From Branchiostoma floridae (taxonomy: Eukaryota; Chordata; Leptocardii; Amphioxiformes; Branchiostomatidae), in contig NC_049987.1 of NCBI RefSeq assembly GCF_000003815.2, positions 23,179,661 to 23,243,660 of the forward strand: 64,000 nt of DNA. The letters are read 5' to 3'. Within the stretch, counting starts at the first letter, position 1; the number at the start of each line of letters is the position of its first letter. A program made the position numbers and the translations under genes. Below the pieces are notes generated by a model, which had not been told where the DNA came from, did no database searches, and saw only the letters and a list, made by a program, of their open reading frames with translations. Below are positions 34,102 to 50,200 of this stretch, piece after piece.

Positions 34102-37100
34102 ATGGTTGCTCCTGTCTACTCCTTTCTTGTCCTGGTTCTTGTCGGAGCTCAGGCTTTCCAGCCGGACCGCGGAGATCTGCAGGCGGATGTTGGTGAGCTG
34201 CAGAAGATGATGGCGAAGTCGGCCGAAGAGACGAAGACGTTGAAGATGGAAATGGAGGTGAATATTATCATATGTTGCGATTAATTTTGTGTCAGAATTA
34301 CGTGACTTGTAATTTTACTAAAACACTTTCATGTCTTATTTAAAATTACACTTCGTATATCAATGGATGTAGTGTACTGCATCTATATGTGCTCCATAAT
34401 CCTAATCATAATGTTCAATTTTGTCCGTTTCCCGTAATTGCGTGGCAAAAGTATTGTTTTGCCGATGGAAATTCTTGTTAACCTTTGAATGTAACAAAAA
34501 CATCTATGTTATGTTTTAACATAATTTTTTTATAGTATGTATAGAATGGGAATGAAAATATAGTCGATAACCTGGTCGAATATATTTATGTATCTCTAAT
34601 AGGACCTGAAGACGACCATTCTGACTGCACTCGGTGGCCTTACCGGAAACTCACCGGGTACCAAGCGCCAGCTTCCCGATGAAAACGGTACGATAACCGT
34701 TTTTTGTCTCTTTTGATTCTGGTATATTAGCCATCTGGATCCAAAGCCTTCGATCTTTTGGCCTGAGTTTGATCAAAGGGTTGGCTCGGCTCGGACATGT
34801 TGTAAGAGATGGCATTGGTCTTTCGGAAGGGACGAAAACGGGGGACCCGTGTTCGAGGAGGTGCCTCTAGCACGTAAATCGGCCTCATTACTCATCTTTG
34901 GTACCTACTGCTGGCTACAAATCATACATCAGATTATTATACTAAGGTCCCTTGGCCTTGGCTTAAACAATTATACGTCATGTACATGACCAATGATGAC
35001 GTTTGTGACTACATGACAGTGTAGAGTCATAGGACCGCCAGTATTGTATGTCTCAGGACACTGATGAAATAAACATTTCCATGGCTCATTTGCTTTCATA
35101 GGAGACGTGAGCTTGACTGGGCAAACTGAAACGTCTGCTTATGCCCTGGGTCTCCGCGGCCCGTCCGGCCGAGACGGTCGGGACGGCGCGCCGGGCCGGG
35201 ACGGGGCTGCGGGAAGAGACGGGCAGCCGAGGGGCGACATTGGGCCGGAGGTAAGGATCATTATCTTGTTACATTGTTTATTTGTTTATTAAACGATAAA
35301 TCATCCTTTCAACGTCTTCTATATGTTACTATAGAAGGGTAACACACTGACTTTTCCTGTCTGCCGTGCACGTACAGGGGCCTGCTGGCGAGCAAGGAGA
35401 GAGAGGAGCGGACGGGAACGGAGGTCAGTGTTTATCAAATGCTTTTAGATGCACAAATGATACTCAAAAGGACAAGGGGACACTTTGCACTTTGTACTAC
35501 TTTTCAAGTTGCCTCCCAAAGGAAAGTGTCCTGGAGAGCAGGGAGAAAGAGGAGAGGAGGTTAGCGTCCGTAGGTCAATGTCCCAGACGGAGTTTAAACT
35601 TATTTTGATACACGGGGGGGGGGGGGGGCTTTTGAGGCCCGCTTTTATGTCTCATAACCCCAGAACGGCTTACGCTAGATCCGCCAAATATACTGAAATT
35701 GCTTTTGCATTTGTGCAGCATCCATGAACTTTGTAGTTTTGTGGGAATATTATTTTTTCATGGTGGCAGCCAATACAATCAAAACGATGACGTCATAATT
35801 ACGCCATATTAGGTCAGAATAGCGTCAAATTTCTTAAAATCTTGTGAAATGATTTAGTCATCATTCTCTGAAAATTTGGTGGTCATACAATAAGTCGTTA
35901 AAGAGTTGCAGGAGTCAGAAGGGACGGGCCACAAACGACTAGTTCAGGATTAACCAAAAAAGCCCGATCTGACTAGGATTAATCGGTGTAATCGGACGAT
36001 CTAAGTCACACATTTATACAAATAGCTATTTATTCCTACTCTCAAAAACATCGTGTGTCCTAATTCCAGTCAGTTAGTTAGTTAGTGAGTTAGTTAACCG
36101 AGGAAAGTATTCTAGGGTGTCAATACTGCCATGCCTTTTTCCCACCTTGTTATTGTATTAATTATACATTTCTGTATTGATAAACCGTCTCTCTGCTGTA
36201 TCCAGGAGGTTCCGTGTACATCCGCTGGGGAAGGACCACCTGTCCGAATGACACCGACACGTCAATCATTTACGACGGTGAGTCGTCATCTGAAAACTGA
36301 CCAATCGCAAAACATACATACTTCGCTAGAGTTACTTCATTAAAAATGAAGCTACTGTGTGTGTACGCCCGGATACTTGTCGTCAGCATAACTTTATAAT
36401 CTCTGGATGGATTGTTATGATATTTGGCATGTGGGTTTGTAAGACCAAGGCCAAGTCGATTTCGGGCCCCTTTGTGTGTGACTTTGTTCAATTTCTTACC
36501 AAGCAAAGATAAGCAGACGCAGGATTGGGCAAAAACGGGAAAAGCTTTATTCAAGTTCACTCTTCCGATTTGAATGTCTCCATAGCAACAATATATATAT
36601 ATATATATATAACCAAACCAATCCACAAACATTTTCTAACTGCATAATAGTTTGTTTAACCAAAAGGAGGTGCAGGGGTGGCGGTGGTTGACTAAAAACC
36701 ACGAGAGAAAAAATTAGAACCTGACTCTACTGCAGACAGGGAGAGACTGGGTAGAGCGGAAACGGAAATGCACAAGGGGCACATGAGGGCCGACAGAAAT
36801 CTTTTATTTGTTTCTAATTACCCAAAATCTCCGGAACAAAGACTTTTGCCACATTAGCGCACACGCATCCCAATAACTAAGCAATGATCAAATTAAAATC
36901 ACTTGTCATTGAGAACCTTCTGCTAGAATATCACAGAGTTTAATAAGAGGTCATAAGAGAGTATGATGTTGGGGTTTGTTGCAGGCATCGCTGGAGGCAC
37001 ACACTACAGCCACAGCGGAGGAGGCGCCAACTACGTCTGTCTACCGAAGGATCCTGAGTGGGGAGTCTTCACGGATGGAAGCCAGGGTACCGGCGCGTAC

Positions 37101-37463
37101 ATGCAGGGGGCGGAATACCAACTCGGCTCAAACAGCCCTTTCCAAGGCGCCTCCCTCTATGATCACGACGTCCCCTGCGCTGTCTGCCACGTGGCGTCTC
37201 GCGGCGCCAAGCTGATGATCCCCGCCCGTCTCAGCTGTCCTACCGGCTGGACTCGGGAGTACAAGGGGTACCTCATGACTGAATATCTCAATTACCACCG
37301 CTCCGAGTTTGTCTGCATGGACGGGGAGCCCGAGACCAGGCCCGGCGGACACGTGAACGAGAACGGCGCGCTGTTCTATCCGGTAGAAGCCAGCTGCGGG
37401 TCCCTGCCGTGTCCCAACTACGTGCAGGGTCGTGAGCTGACCTGTGTGGTCTGTACCAAGTAA
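34102..37463 (+). CDS. Gene H: secreted C4-like collagen with shortened collagen exon (6 exons, about 328 aa)
   Basis: Exons: 34102-34257, 34603-34687, 35102-35250, 35378-35423, 36206-36277, 36985-37463 (stop TAA). Signal peptide MVAPVYSFLVLVLVGAQAF, then [19 protein letters not shown] helix. The pro-segment ends SPGTKRQLPDENG. The collagen exon is 24 bp (8 residues) shorter than in sisters, in frame, joining GQP to RGDIGPE. The cysteine found before the collagen run in nearly all copies (SACTLG) is Tyr here (SAYALG), so an interchain disulphide may be missing. The creation of an RGD tripeptide at the deletion joint is notable. The head has SRGAKL for SRGSKL and CPTGW for CPSGW. Last + strand gene, facing gene I tail to tail. 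AATAAA about 37548. Confidence 0.86.
34725..34935 (+). repeat. SINE copy (intron of gene H)
   Basis: It shares CATCTGGATCC, CGGACATGTTGTAAGAGA, TCTTTCGGAAGG and AGCACGTAAA with the SINE at 5455-5690. Its B-box region is worn, so this is an older or 5'-damaged copy. Confidence 0.65.
35622..35638. repeat. Poly-G run (intron 4 of gene H)
   Basis: About 16 consecutive G after CAC. A second run of about 11 G is at 45647-45657. Such runs may be assembly-sensitive. Confidence 0.9.
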
Positions 37464-39210
37464 TGCCCGCGTCGTCAATGACACGAAGCCACAGCGCCAG
37501 GGTCGTAAAGTAGACATTGAGGCTTAATCAAGCCAAGTCGTTTGCTGAATAAAATGCAAATTAAAAGACTAGAACTCTGCTTTCTATGTCTATATGCTTC
37601 GACACCTAAGTGCTATCTATAAATCTATAGACACAGCTCATTCTCAAAAGCCAGACTTGCCTTTTAATTTTTCAGACCGTAGAAAAAAATGTTGAAAAAG
37701 AATTTTTTTACAATCTATTTTTAAACTTCTGATGTTTAAAGGAAAGCAAAATTGCCGTAATAATTCAGTGGTCCTTTAGGGCGTGTCCAGTTTGGCTTCC
37801 CTGAAAGACCCCAGTCAAATAATGGTTCTCAATGCTGAGGGCTGAGTATCCTTGATCCTTGTGACTTTGGTCCTCCTAATCAGCAGCAAAAATAAGCTGA
37901 AAGGGAATCATCATAGACAAGAAAACAAGACCCCCAGGACATTAAATATTAGGACTTAAAAATACATAGCATTAGAAACACCAAATGTAGACGAAATAAG
38001 TGTAGTCATTTTTCAACACATTTAGATTGTAAAGGTCACACGTGGTGTACTGACTGTGTGGGCTGCTTATTGAATGATAGCCAAACAACATCTGGTGTTG
38101 GCTAGTGCCACCACCTTAGAATATATTGCAGTTGACAAAAGTCTTGAAGTTAATACCAAATCGCACTCAACATCGAGTTGCCATTTCCCCTTCGAACAAG
38201 TGTTTGTTTGCAATTGCTGTAGGTGGAGGTAGGTATAAATAACTTTTTATTTTAAATACAGTATGTTGTTAAGAATTCACTCAGGGATGGGGTCGTAAGA
38301 AAATATTGAGTACTAGAATTCAGGTCTCGGGCACTACAAAAGTTAACTGTAGAAGGTAATACATGTTGGATGTAGGTTCCACAATCTTCCCCATTTCATT
38401 AAGGTTGGAAACGGGACCTTTCCAGAGTATACCTTTCCATAGCAATGGTGTATTGTTTCCCTATCCCAATCTTCATGAAAAAAGGACCACACAACAGCTG
38501 GTTCTGACGAGTGCAACTGCCATAAAACATATTGGAGTTGACAGAAGTCTTAAAGTTAGTACCAATTCGAAGTAGACACTTGGAGACTATTTGCCATTTT
38601 CCATTCTTGACAACAAGTGGTTGTTTTCAGATCCTGAAATTTCAGATACTGGAGTTAGGTAGAAATAACCGTTTGTTTTAAATATGTTTTTCAATTCACT
38701 CGGGAGAGGGACATATAAAATGTCAGTAGTAGAGCTCAGGTCTCGGGCACTACAAAAGTCAACTGTAGAAGGTAATACATGTTGGATGTAGCTTCGAAAA
38801 TCTTCCCCATTTCATTAAGGTTAAACGGGACCGAGTAGACCTTTCCATAACAATTATCGTGTATTCTTTCTCTATCCTGATCTTTTCATAATGCATTTAA
38901 TTCTTGACCATATATTTTTCTACCTTAGAGGCAATCTTCGGGGGTAGAAATTAATGACCAGGACCTTCACTACTTCGGTTTCCATTTAAGTATTCCTTAA
39001 TTTTTTGCACACGTACACTATGCTCAATCCTAATGCTAAGTTACAAAGACATAGTTGCTTTGCGTCAAATCCAAGAATTGCCATGAGAAAAAAAAGACAC
39101 CGTGTTTTCCATTAATTTTTTATTCAGCAAACTACTTGGCTTTACTTTAGCCTCAATGTCTACTCTACGACTCTGGAGCTGTGGTTTCGTGTCGTTGACG
39201 ACTCGGACCG
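37464..39210. other. Tail-to-tail intergenic region where gene orientation switches
   Basis: It separates gene H (+) from gene I (-), so it holds two converging 3' UTRs: AATAAA of H at about 37548, and the inverted TTTATT of I at about 39119. The middle is a tandem repeat (38100-38900). No gene is seen. All family members to the left are +, all to the right are -, so this is the junction of an inversion or inverted duplication. Confidence 0.75.
38100..38900. repeat. Tandem repeat of about 410 bp, two diverged copies
   Basis: The segment TCTCGGGCACTACAAAAGT..AACTGTAGAAGGTAATACATGTTGGATGTAG occurs at about 38326 and 38738. The upstream segment with GTTGACA(A/G)AAGTCTT occurs at about 38131 and 38537. 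The spacing is about 405-412 bp. No coding potential. Confidence 0.8.
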
Positions 39211-41627
39211 TTACTTGGTGCAGACCACACAGGTCAGCTCACGGCCCTGCACGTAGTTGGGACACGGCAGGGATCCGCAGCTAGCTTCTACCGGGTAGAA
39301 CAGCGCCCCGTTGTGGTTCACGTGTCCGCCGGGCCTGGTCTCGGGCTCCCCGTCCATGCAGACGAACTCAGAGCGGTAATGGGTGTAGCGTTCGGTCATG
39401 AGGTAACCCTTGTACTCCCGGGTCCAGCCGCTAGGACAGCTGAGACGGGCGGGGATCATCAGCTTGGAGCCGCGAGACGCCACGTGGCAGACAGCGCAGG
39501 GGACGTCGTGTTCATAGACGGAGGCGCCTTGGAATGGGCTGTTTCCGAATTGGTCGACTTGATACTCCGCCCCGTACATGTACGCACTACCCTGGTTTCC
39601 ATCCGTGAAGACTCCCCACTCAGGATCCTTCGGCAGGCAGACGTAGTTGGCGCCTCCTCCGCTGTGGCTGCAGTCTGTGCCTCCAGCGATGCCTGAGAAA
39701 TAAGCATACTGTCGTCACGATTCTCTCCTAATTTTCTAATCTCTCTACCGATCTGATGTTCAAGTATTTCTGAGGGCCTGTACCGTCAAGCAGTTCCCTT
39801 CAACAAAAGTTTGTAACGTGACCAGTTCATGGTTTTAAAATGACGACTAACCGTCGTAAATGAGTGACGTGTCGGTGTCATTAGGACAGGTGGTCCTTCC
39901 CCAGCGGATGTACACGGAACCTCCTGGACAAGACAAAAGAAAATGATTTAGCAGTGAAACAATAACTAGACAGTCATACGAGTGAAAACATTGACCTGAT
40001 AACGTTAATGTAGAATACTAAATAGAACTTAGAACACAACTTATTTATATTGGGTAAAAAAACCCTGGTAATATGACCACAATATGAATACCCAGATGTA
40101 CATGTCACTACTATAGCCATAACAAAACTGGACCCGTAACACATCACATCACACATTCTTGATTCCATTGACTGACTTATAGTAGAATAGTAGAATTTGT
40201 TATCACCAAGTACAGAAGGGGCATCTTCTCTGGATAGTTGAACGCTTGCAGATAGATGTTCAAAAGTTAGGTGTGACGGGTCGTTCGGTGTAATATAACC
40301 AGCTGCTGCCGCGCCGCGTGCCTGCGGAGCTGGTGTGTTACGCCGAAGCCGGTTGTACCGGCTAAATAGATACAGATACAGAAGCTGGTGTGTTACACTG
40401 AAGGACGATTATACCGGCTATATAAATACAGATATAGATACAGACTTTCTTCTAAGGAATATGCCCGCTTTTTTCGCCGAGAACATTCAGCTTCAGTATG
40501 AATATAAGCGACTCTAACCTCCGTCCCCGTCCGCTCCTGTCTCTCCCTTCTCTCCCGGAGGTCCCTGTACGGGCGCAATAGACAGAATTCGTCATTGTTA
40601 CTGTTAGTTATGAAGGCAGTATTGCTACATGGTAGTGTGTCCAAAATATTGAGGACCAAAAGCGTTGACAATGATCCTTACCTCCAGCCCGATGTCGCCC
40701 TTCTCCCCTATCGGCCCCTGTGGTCCCGGCTGTCCGTCTCTTCCCGCAGCCCCGTCCCGGCCCGGCGCACCGTCCCGACCGTCTCGACCGGGTGGGCCGC
40801 GGAGACCCAGGGTACAGGCGGATGTTTCAGTTTGCTCAGTCACGGCCACGTCACCTGTAGTAATGTCAATTTCAAGTATATCATAGCTCAAATTGTAGAG
40901 GCCTCACAGTTGAGCTCGTGGTTCTAATTACTCAAAGTTAGTAAGTGGTTCAATCTTAGGTCAGTAAGGCATCTCTGCATCCGTATTTTGTAGAGGACGT
41001 AAAACGGGGGTCCCGTGTTCGAGGAGGCTCCTCAAGGGGAAGGGCTAGCAAACCCCCCTTATAAATTCCTGCTACTGAACCAGTAATGAAACTTGCTGCC
41101 GGCTCAATGTGCTACTAGGCGCTACAAGGGACTGAACTACAGTTACAAATTTTACACGATAGGAAATGTTGTCGACTACCACTACGCAGCCCTATTGATC
41201 TACAGACCACCGGTACAATAACAAGAAACAAACAAAACTGTACCGTTTTCAACTGGAAGCTGGCGTTTGTTTCTCGGCAGTCCCCCAACACCACTGTTTC
41301 CTGCAAGGCCGCTAAGTACAGTCGCCATGGTCTTCTGATTCTTCTCCATGTCCTGTAAGGAATAATGACTTATTTTTGTACTAATAGTAAAAGTAAGATC
41401 TGTTGGTTGCGATGAAGCATCAGCATTTAGTATAAATGGAGGACTGGAAGGATGGTACACTAAATACATCTTAACTAAATAAAAAAAATCTAACGTACCT
41501 CCAACTTGTTGGCAAACTTTGCCATGATCTTTTGCAGTTCGCCAACATCTGCCTGCAAATCTCCGCGGTCAGGCTGAAAAGCCTGAGCTCCAGCAAGGAA
41601 GAGGACAAGAAAGACAAGAGCAACCAT
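39211..41627 (-). CDS. Gene I: secreted C4-like collagen (6 exons, about 336 aa)
   Basis: Exons in transcription order: 41627-41499, 41352-41244, 40854-40682, 40564-40519, 39923-39852, 39692-39211. Signal peptide [17 protein letters not shown] and [17 protein letters not shown] helix. The pro-segment is the longest (36 codons, [16 protein letters not shown]) and ends [12 protein letters not shown]. The collagen exon ends GDIGLE where others have GDIGPE, so the Pro of one Gly-X-Y triplet is lost. The head begins [14 protein letters not shown]: an extra cysteine shared only with gene L. From the stop to about 40780 it is nearly identical to gene L, introns included. TATA box at 41725-41732. Confidence 0.88.
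40255..40480. repeat. Local repeat GCTGGTGTGTTAC..ACCGGCTA in intron 4 of gene I
   Basis: Two imperfect tandem units (AGCTGGTGTGTTACGCCGAA, then AGCTGGTGTGTTACACTGAA, each followed by a TACCGGCTA segment and TAGATACAGATACAG runs). The same stretch stands in gene L at 54325-54550. Origin unknown, possibly a MITE fragment. Confidence 0.55.
40985..41110 (+). repeat. SINE 3' body (intron 2 of gene I)
   Basis: GTAAAACGGGGGTCCCGTGTTCGAGGAGGC matches the 3' body of the SINE near 34850. Head boxes are not recognisable. Opposite to the gene strand. Confidence 0.5.
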
Positions 41628-42453
41628 TCTGACTTCGCCGTTCACAAAATAGCAAGGAATGGCGTGAAGTGTGCCTTACCCGGTGAGCAAGGAAGGAAAT
41701 GTACTTTACCTGGTGGTCTGTCCTCTTTTATATACGGCTCTGTGCAAACATGATCGATACAGGCAGAGAAGATCAGAGACCAGTGCAAATGTCATGCGGA
41801 TGCAATATTTTCTATTTTGTGATCTTTCAATCAATCTGTCAGTTGTACGGCAAACGTTGGAAGATAAATCGGCCTTTGCTGCTGCCTACATCCTCATCTG
41901 AAGTATGTCGCAAGTTTTCTAGTGTTTCCAATGCTGTTGACATGTGTAATAGCTGGCCTTGGGTTAATCACATTACACCACCAATACCCAGGTTAGAGTG
42001 CAGTATTGACTTATCACTTCTGACGAACAATTGCGTCAACAACATTCCTGTATTCTTACTCCTGATCACGAATGTGACCGCCAAATTGATATTTCTGTGT
42101 CAGAAGTCAAAAGGGTCAGGGACACTGAAACCTCTTTGCGAGCCTACTGCAATTTCACACTTCCCTAGAACACCCCAATTTTGAAATTCCAACATAAGAG
42201 AAATCTTTTTACGATACTTGGGAGTATGTTTGAGATAGAAAGCTCTGGAAAGGAAGACGGTAACTTTGAATTATGAGACTGTTAACTTCGGGCTGAGATG
42301 TGTGTCCATTCACTTCGACATCAAAACATAGACACAGACAAACAAAGTAAGCTTTCAGTTATCATTTTATTCAGCAAACTACTTGACTTTGACCTCTATG
42401 TCTACGTTAGGCAATTTTTGAGCTGTGGCTTCGTGTCGTTGATGACGCGGCCG
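41628..42453. other. Intergenic spacer J to I
   Basis: Promoter of I and 3' UTR of J (inverted AATAAA at about 42368). The upstream block of I (CATGCGGATGCAATAT) recurs before L (55808) and M (60799), so it is a shared promoter region of that subgroup. No gene. Confidence 0.7.
41725..41732 (-). promoter_or_regulatory. TATA box of gene I
   Basis: CTTTTATA on + (TATAAAAG on -) about 98 bp before the ATG. The leader is longer than in L because a stretch around GAGCAAGGAAGGAAATGT is partly duplicated. Confidence 0.65.
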
Positions 42454-46394
<3,941 letters not shown>

Positions 46395-47266
46395 TCTCTC
46401 CCAGTAGTGATAGTAAAGCTATCTAAGACCTGGTGTGGTTCAAGATGAGCCAGAATTGTCCAAACGGCGACTGTTATGACTGCCAGGATCGCAATGAGGA
46501 AACAGACAAAGTACGCAGGTACGAATCAGATCAAGTCAATTAAACCAGATAAACCTAGTCCTATTTTTGTAGATAACCTCGCAGGTCGCTTGCAACACCT
46601 TGAGGCAAGACTGGATACCAACACGGTTATCTGGGACGTCACCTCTGAACTATGGTATTTAGATAATATTATGTTGTTGTGGGGACTAGAGAGTCAGAAA
46701 AATGTTTGTGCCACAAAACATTCACTGAAGGGTTTCTCTCTTTGCGCCAGTCAAAAAGTGAACTTCAAAAGTCCAAATAATCTGTAGTTTATATGGATAT
46801 ACATGTAGTACGTAGTGTTTGATACCTCATGTGATGTGAGTGTTTTAAAAACAGTTGATATCAGCATTTATTAATCCTTGTATTGTAAATCAATTCAAAA
46901 GATTTTCGGATTATTGTAATATTATACTAACTTATCTCTTCTCACCAATAATTTGGTATCTACGTAGTAATGGTCTTTTGGGATTTGCTACGTTTACCTA
47001 ACTGGAATGCAAACACCTGTAGACATAAGGCCAGCATCAAGAATTTCATCACTGCAATATTAAAACAATCTTAGCAAAAGGCCCTGGTGGAAAGATTCAT
47101 TTAAACATTTTGCAGATGTCGAATTTCAGCTGAGGAATGAAAAAGGTGACAAGCACTTTGCTCTGTTCTGTTTTTTTATTCACCATCTATTTTTTATTAT
47201 TACTCGGTTCTGCCCTCGTCTCAGTCCCTTGTATGCTAGTGTACTAGCTGGGTCGATGACGTTGGC
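46395..47266. other. Intergenic spacer K to J
   Basis: Inverted copy of the spacers at 199-1106 and 14116-15135; carries the 3' UTR of K and upstream region of J. No additional gene. Confidence 0.75.
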
Positions 47267-50200
47267 TTACTTAGTGCAGACCACACAGGTCAGCTCACGG
47301 CCCTGCACGTAGTTGGGACACGGCAGGGACCCGCAGCTGGCTTCTACCGGGTAGAACAGCGCGCCGTCCACGTTCCCTTGTCCGCCGGGCCTAGTCTCGG
47401 GCTCCCCGTCCACACAGACGAACTCGGAGCGGTTATGGTTGTAGCGTTCGGTCATGAGGTACCCCTTGTACTCCCTGGTCCAGCCGCTAGGGCAGCTGAG
47501 ACGGGCGGGGATCATCAACTTGGAGCCGCGAGATGCCACGTGGCAGACAGCGCAGGGGACGTCGTGGTTATAGACGGAGGCGCCTTGAAATGGGCTGTTT
47601 CCAAATTGGTCGTCTTGATACTCGGCCCCCTGTATGTACGCGGCCCCCTGGTTTCCATCCGTGAAGACTCCCCACTCAGGATCCTTCGGTAGGCAGACGT
47701 AGTTGGCGCCTCCTCCGGTGTGGCTGTAGAAAGTTCCTCCAGCGATGCCTGCAAAATAAACACTTTGTCAGGTTCTCATCGGGAAATAAGGATTCATAAA
47801 TAAGGAGGCATTGCTTTTTCTCACAACGTATTTCCAACTACAGTTCCACCCTAATTCAATCCTGTCGGACTACATCTATTCATCAGTGTGTTTTATTCAT
47901 GGCTATGGAAATAAGAGCTTGCAAGTCAACGTTTTCTTCCATTACAAACATATCAAAACTTTTAGCATTCAGTCGTCTTCAGTTTTATATCTGAAAGTAT
48001 GATTACTAAGAAACACAGAACAAAAAAATTGCAAAGAAGAATCTTCTGCAATAACATCTGGATTGACTACTTGCCATCGTAAATGAGGGACGTCTCGGTG
48101 TCATTCGGACAGGAGGTCCTTCCCCAGCGGATGTACACGGAACCTCCTGGGTAAAAAAGGACAAGATTTAGCTGTCACGCTTGTGTAACGACAAAGCAGT
48201 CCAAGTTTAGACTGTAATATTTTACTGGCTGAACAAAACTTCGCTGAAAATAACTAGACGCAGCAACGACGGTGCCTCTTGCACCGTCTGTGACTCTTAC
48301 CTCCATCCCCGTCTTCTCCCTTCTCTCCCTTTTCTCCCGGAGGTCCCTGTACGGGGCAATAGACAGTTCGCGCCATTGTTACTGTTAGTTATGAAGGCAG
48401 TACTGGTGATAGTATGTCCGCAATATTGAGGACAAAAATCGTTACCGATGAGCCTTAAGCTAAGGGCAAAACACGCCGTACTTGCAAATACGTGCTGTCT
48501 ACGTGCCAAAACGTGCGCAATCTTTTGGGATCCGTAAGTGGTAAGTACCGCCTCCGTACGAACTCGTAGGGAATCCGACGGATTTTGGAGCACGCAGACA
48601 CGCCGTAGAACTTTACGTACAGGCAAAAGTTTGTGTGCCATCGGGCTGCGTATTCGCTCCCGGTACGGGTCAGTACGGGCGATGAGCCTGCCTGTAAAGC
48701 CTGAACGTTTTCAGAAATGCGTCGCGGTCGTGGCCTCCCAAAAGAACGTACGGACAATTTAAACGTACGGCGGGTTGTGCCCTTAGCTTTACCTCTGGCC
48801 CGATGTCGCCCTTCTCCCCTATCGGCCCCTGTAGTCCCGGCTGCCCGTCTCTTCCCGCAGCCCCGTCCCGGCCCGGCGCGCCGTCCCGACCGTCTCGGCC
48901 GCGGAGACCCAGGGTACAGGCTGACGCTTCAGTTTCCTCAGTCAAACCTGTAGTAGGATATGATAGAATATATATAGACTATGTGAGTAATTACCAACAT
49001 CCTTTTTAGTTAAGGATGAAAGAATACAGTTTTTACAATATAGACCATGTAACACTTGGCAAATGAAGATTAAGGAATATGAAAGAATGAATTTAAAAAT
49101 AAAACTTCACCATCTTCACAGTAAATCTGGCGTTTGTTCCTCGATAAGTCGTCAACATCATTTCCTGCAAGGCCAACATCCACTGTGGCCATGGTCTTCC
49201 GCATGTCCTAAAAGATGCAGTGAATTAAGCAACTCCTTCATTGTTTGTCACAAGCAAACCAAGAGATGCTGCTACAGTTATCGCTATGGGCCGCTCTTAA
49301 TCTTTATGATGGTAACATCAGGCCCTACGAATCTGATTTAGAAAAAAAATTCCTCGACTATCGAATCGGCCATTGTATTTACCAAGTTGATATAGCTGAC
49401 GCTAACGACCCAAAAGCCAAGTTTTCGCTCCCCTGGGGGATTGTTCCAACTAAATAGGATGCCCTTTGGTCTTCATAATGCACCTGCCTCTTTTCAACAA
49501 TTCAGGTACTGAAAGTGTTCCATCAGACCACGCTATCAATATAATTAGATGAACTGTCGTCGACAAGATATTTTAGTAACACATACATGCATAAAAAAAC
49601 TCGCCTAATAAACCATGACTTAGAAATTAACGATGACCAGGCTGATACTTGCAACAACTGGATTATATATACCAAACACCAAACAATACCACCAAGCGGT
49701 TGTTTCATTCCTTTGTGTCCTGCTTACTTTGAACAATATGGTCCACTGTACTCACACAACTTGATAACTTGTATAATTTGGGAACGAGTATATTTGAGCT
49801 TGATTCAATATAAGTGATTAATTATTCATGGAAAATCTTTCACTTGCCAGCTGATGACTTCGTTCAAAACTGTTTCAATGCCTTTGAATTCGTCTGTCAA
49901 CAACAAATTCACAAAATGGCAACTATTAATTTCCTGTGAAACATGGAACCATGTGCATGGGAATTCTGCCATCTGGCAGATAGTATTGATAATAAATTCT
50001 ACATATTGTTGACTGTTGGATAGTAGTAGTCCACCGTATACTAAGAAAAACAATCAAAAATTCATTTAAAGACGATTAGATTTAAGGACAGCAATTGCAC
50101 CATTTTTACTACAAGAGAGACCGATAAAACGACAATGATAAACATATTTAGCGATAGCATATGATAACTTATGTCAATATTCAGTGGACATCCATATGGT

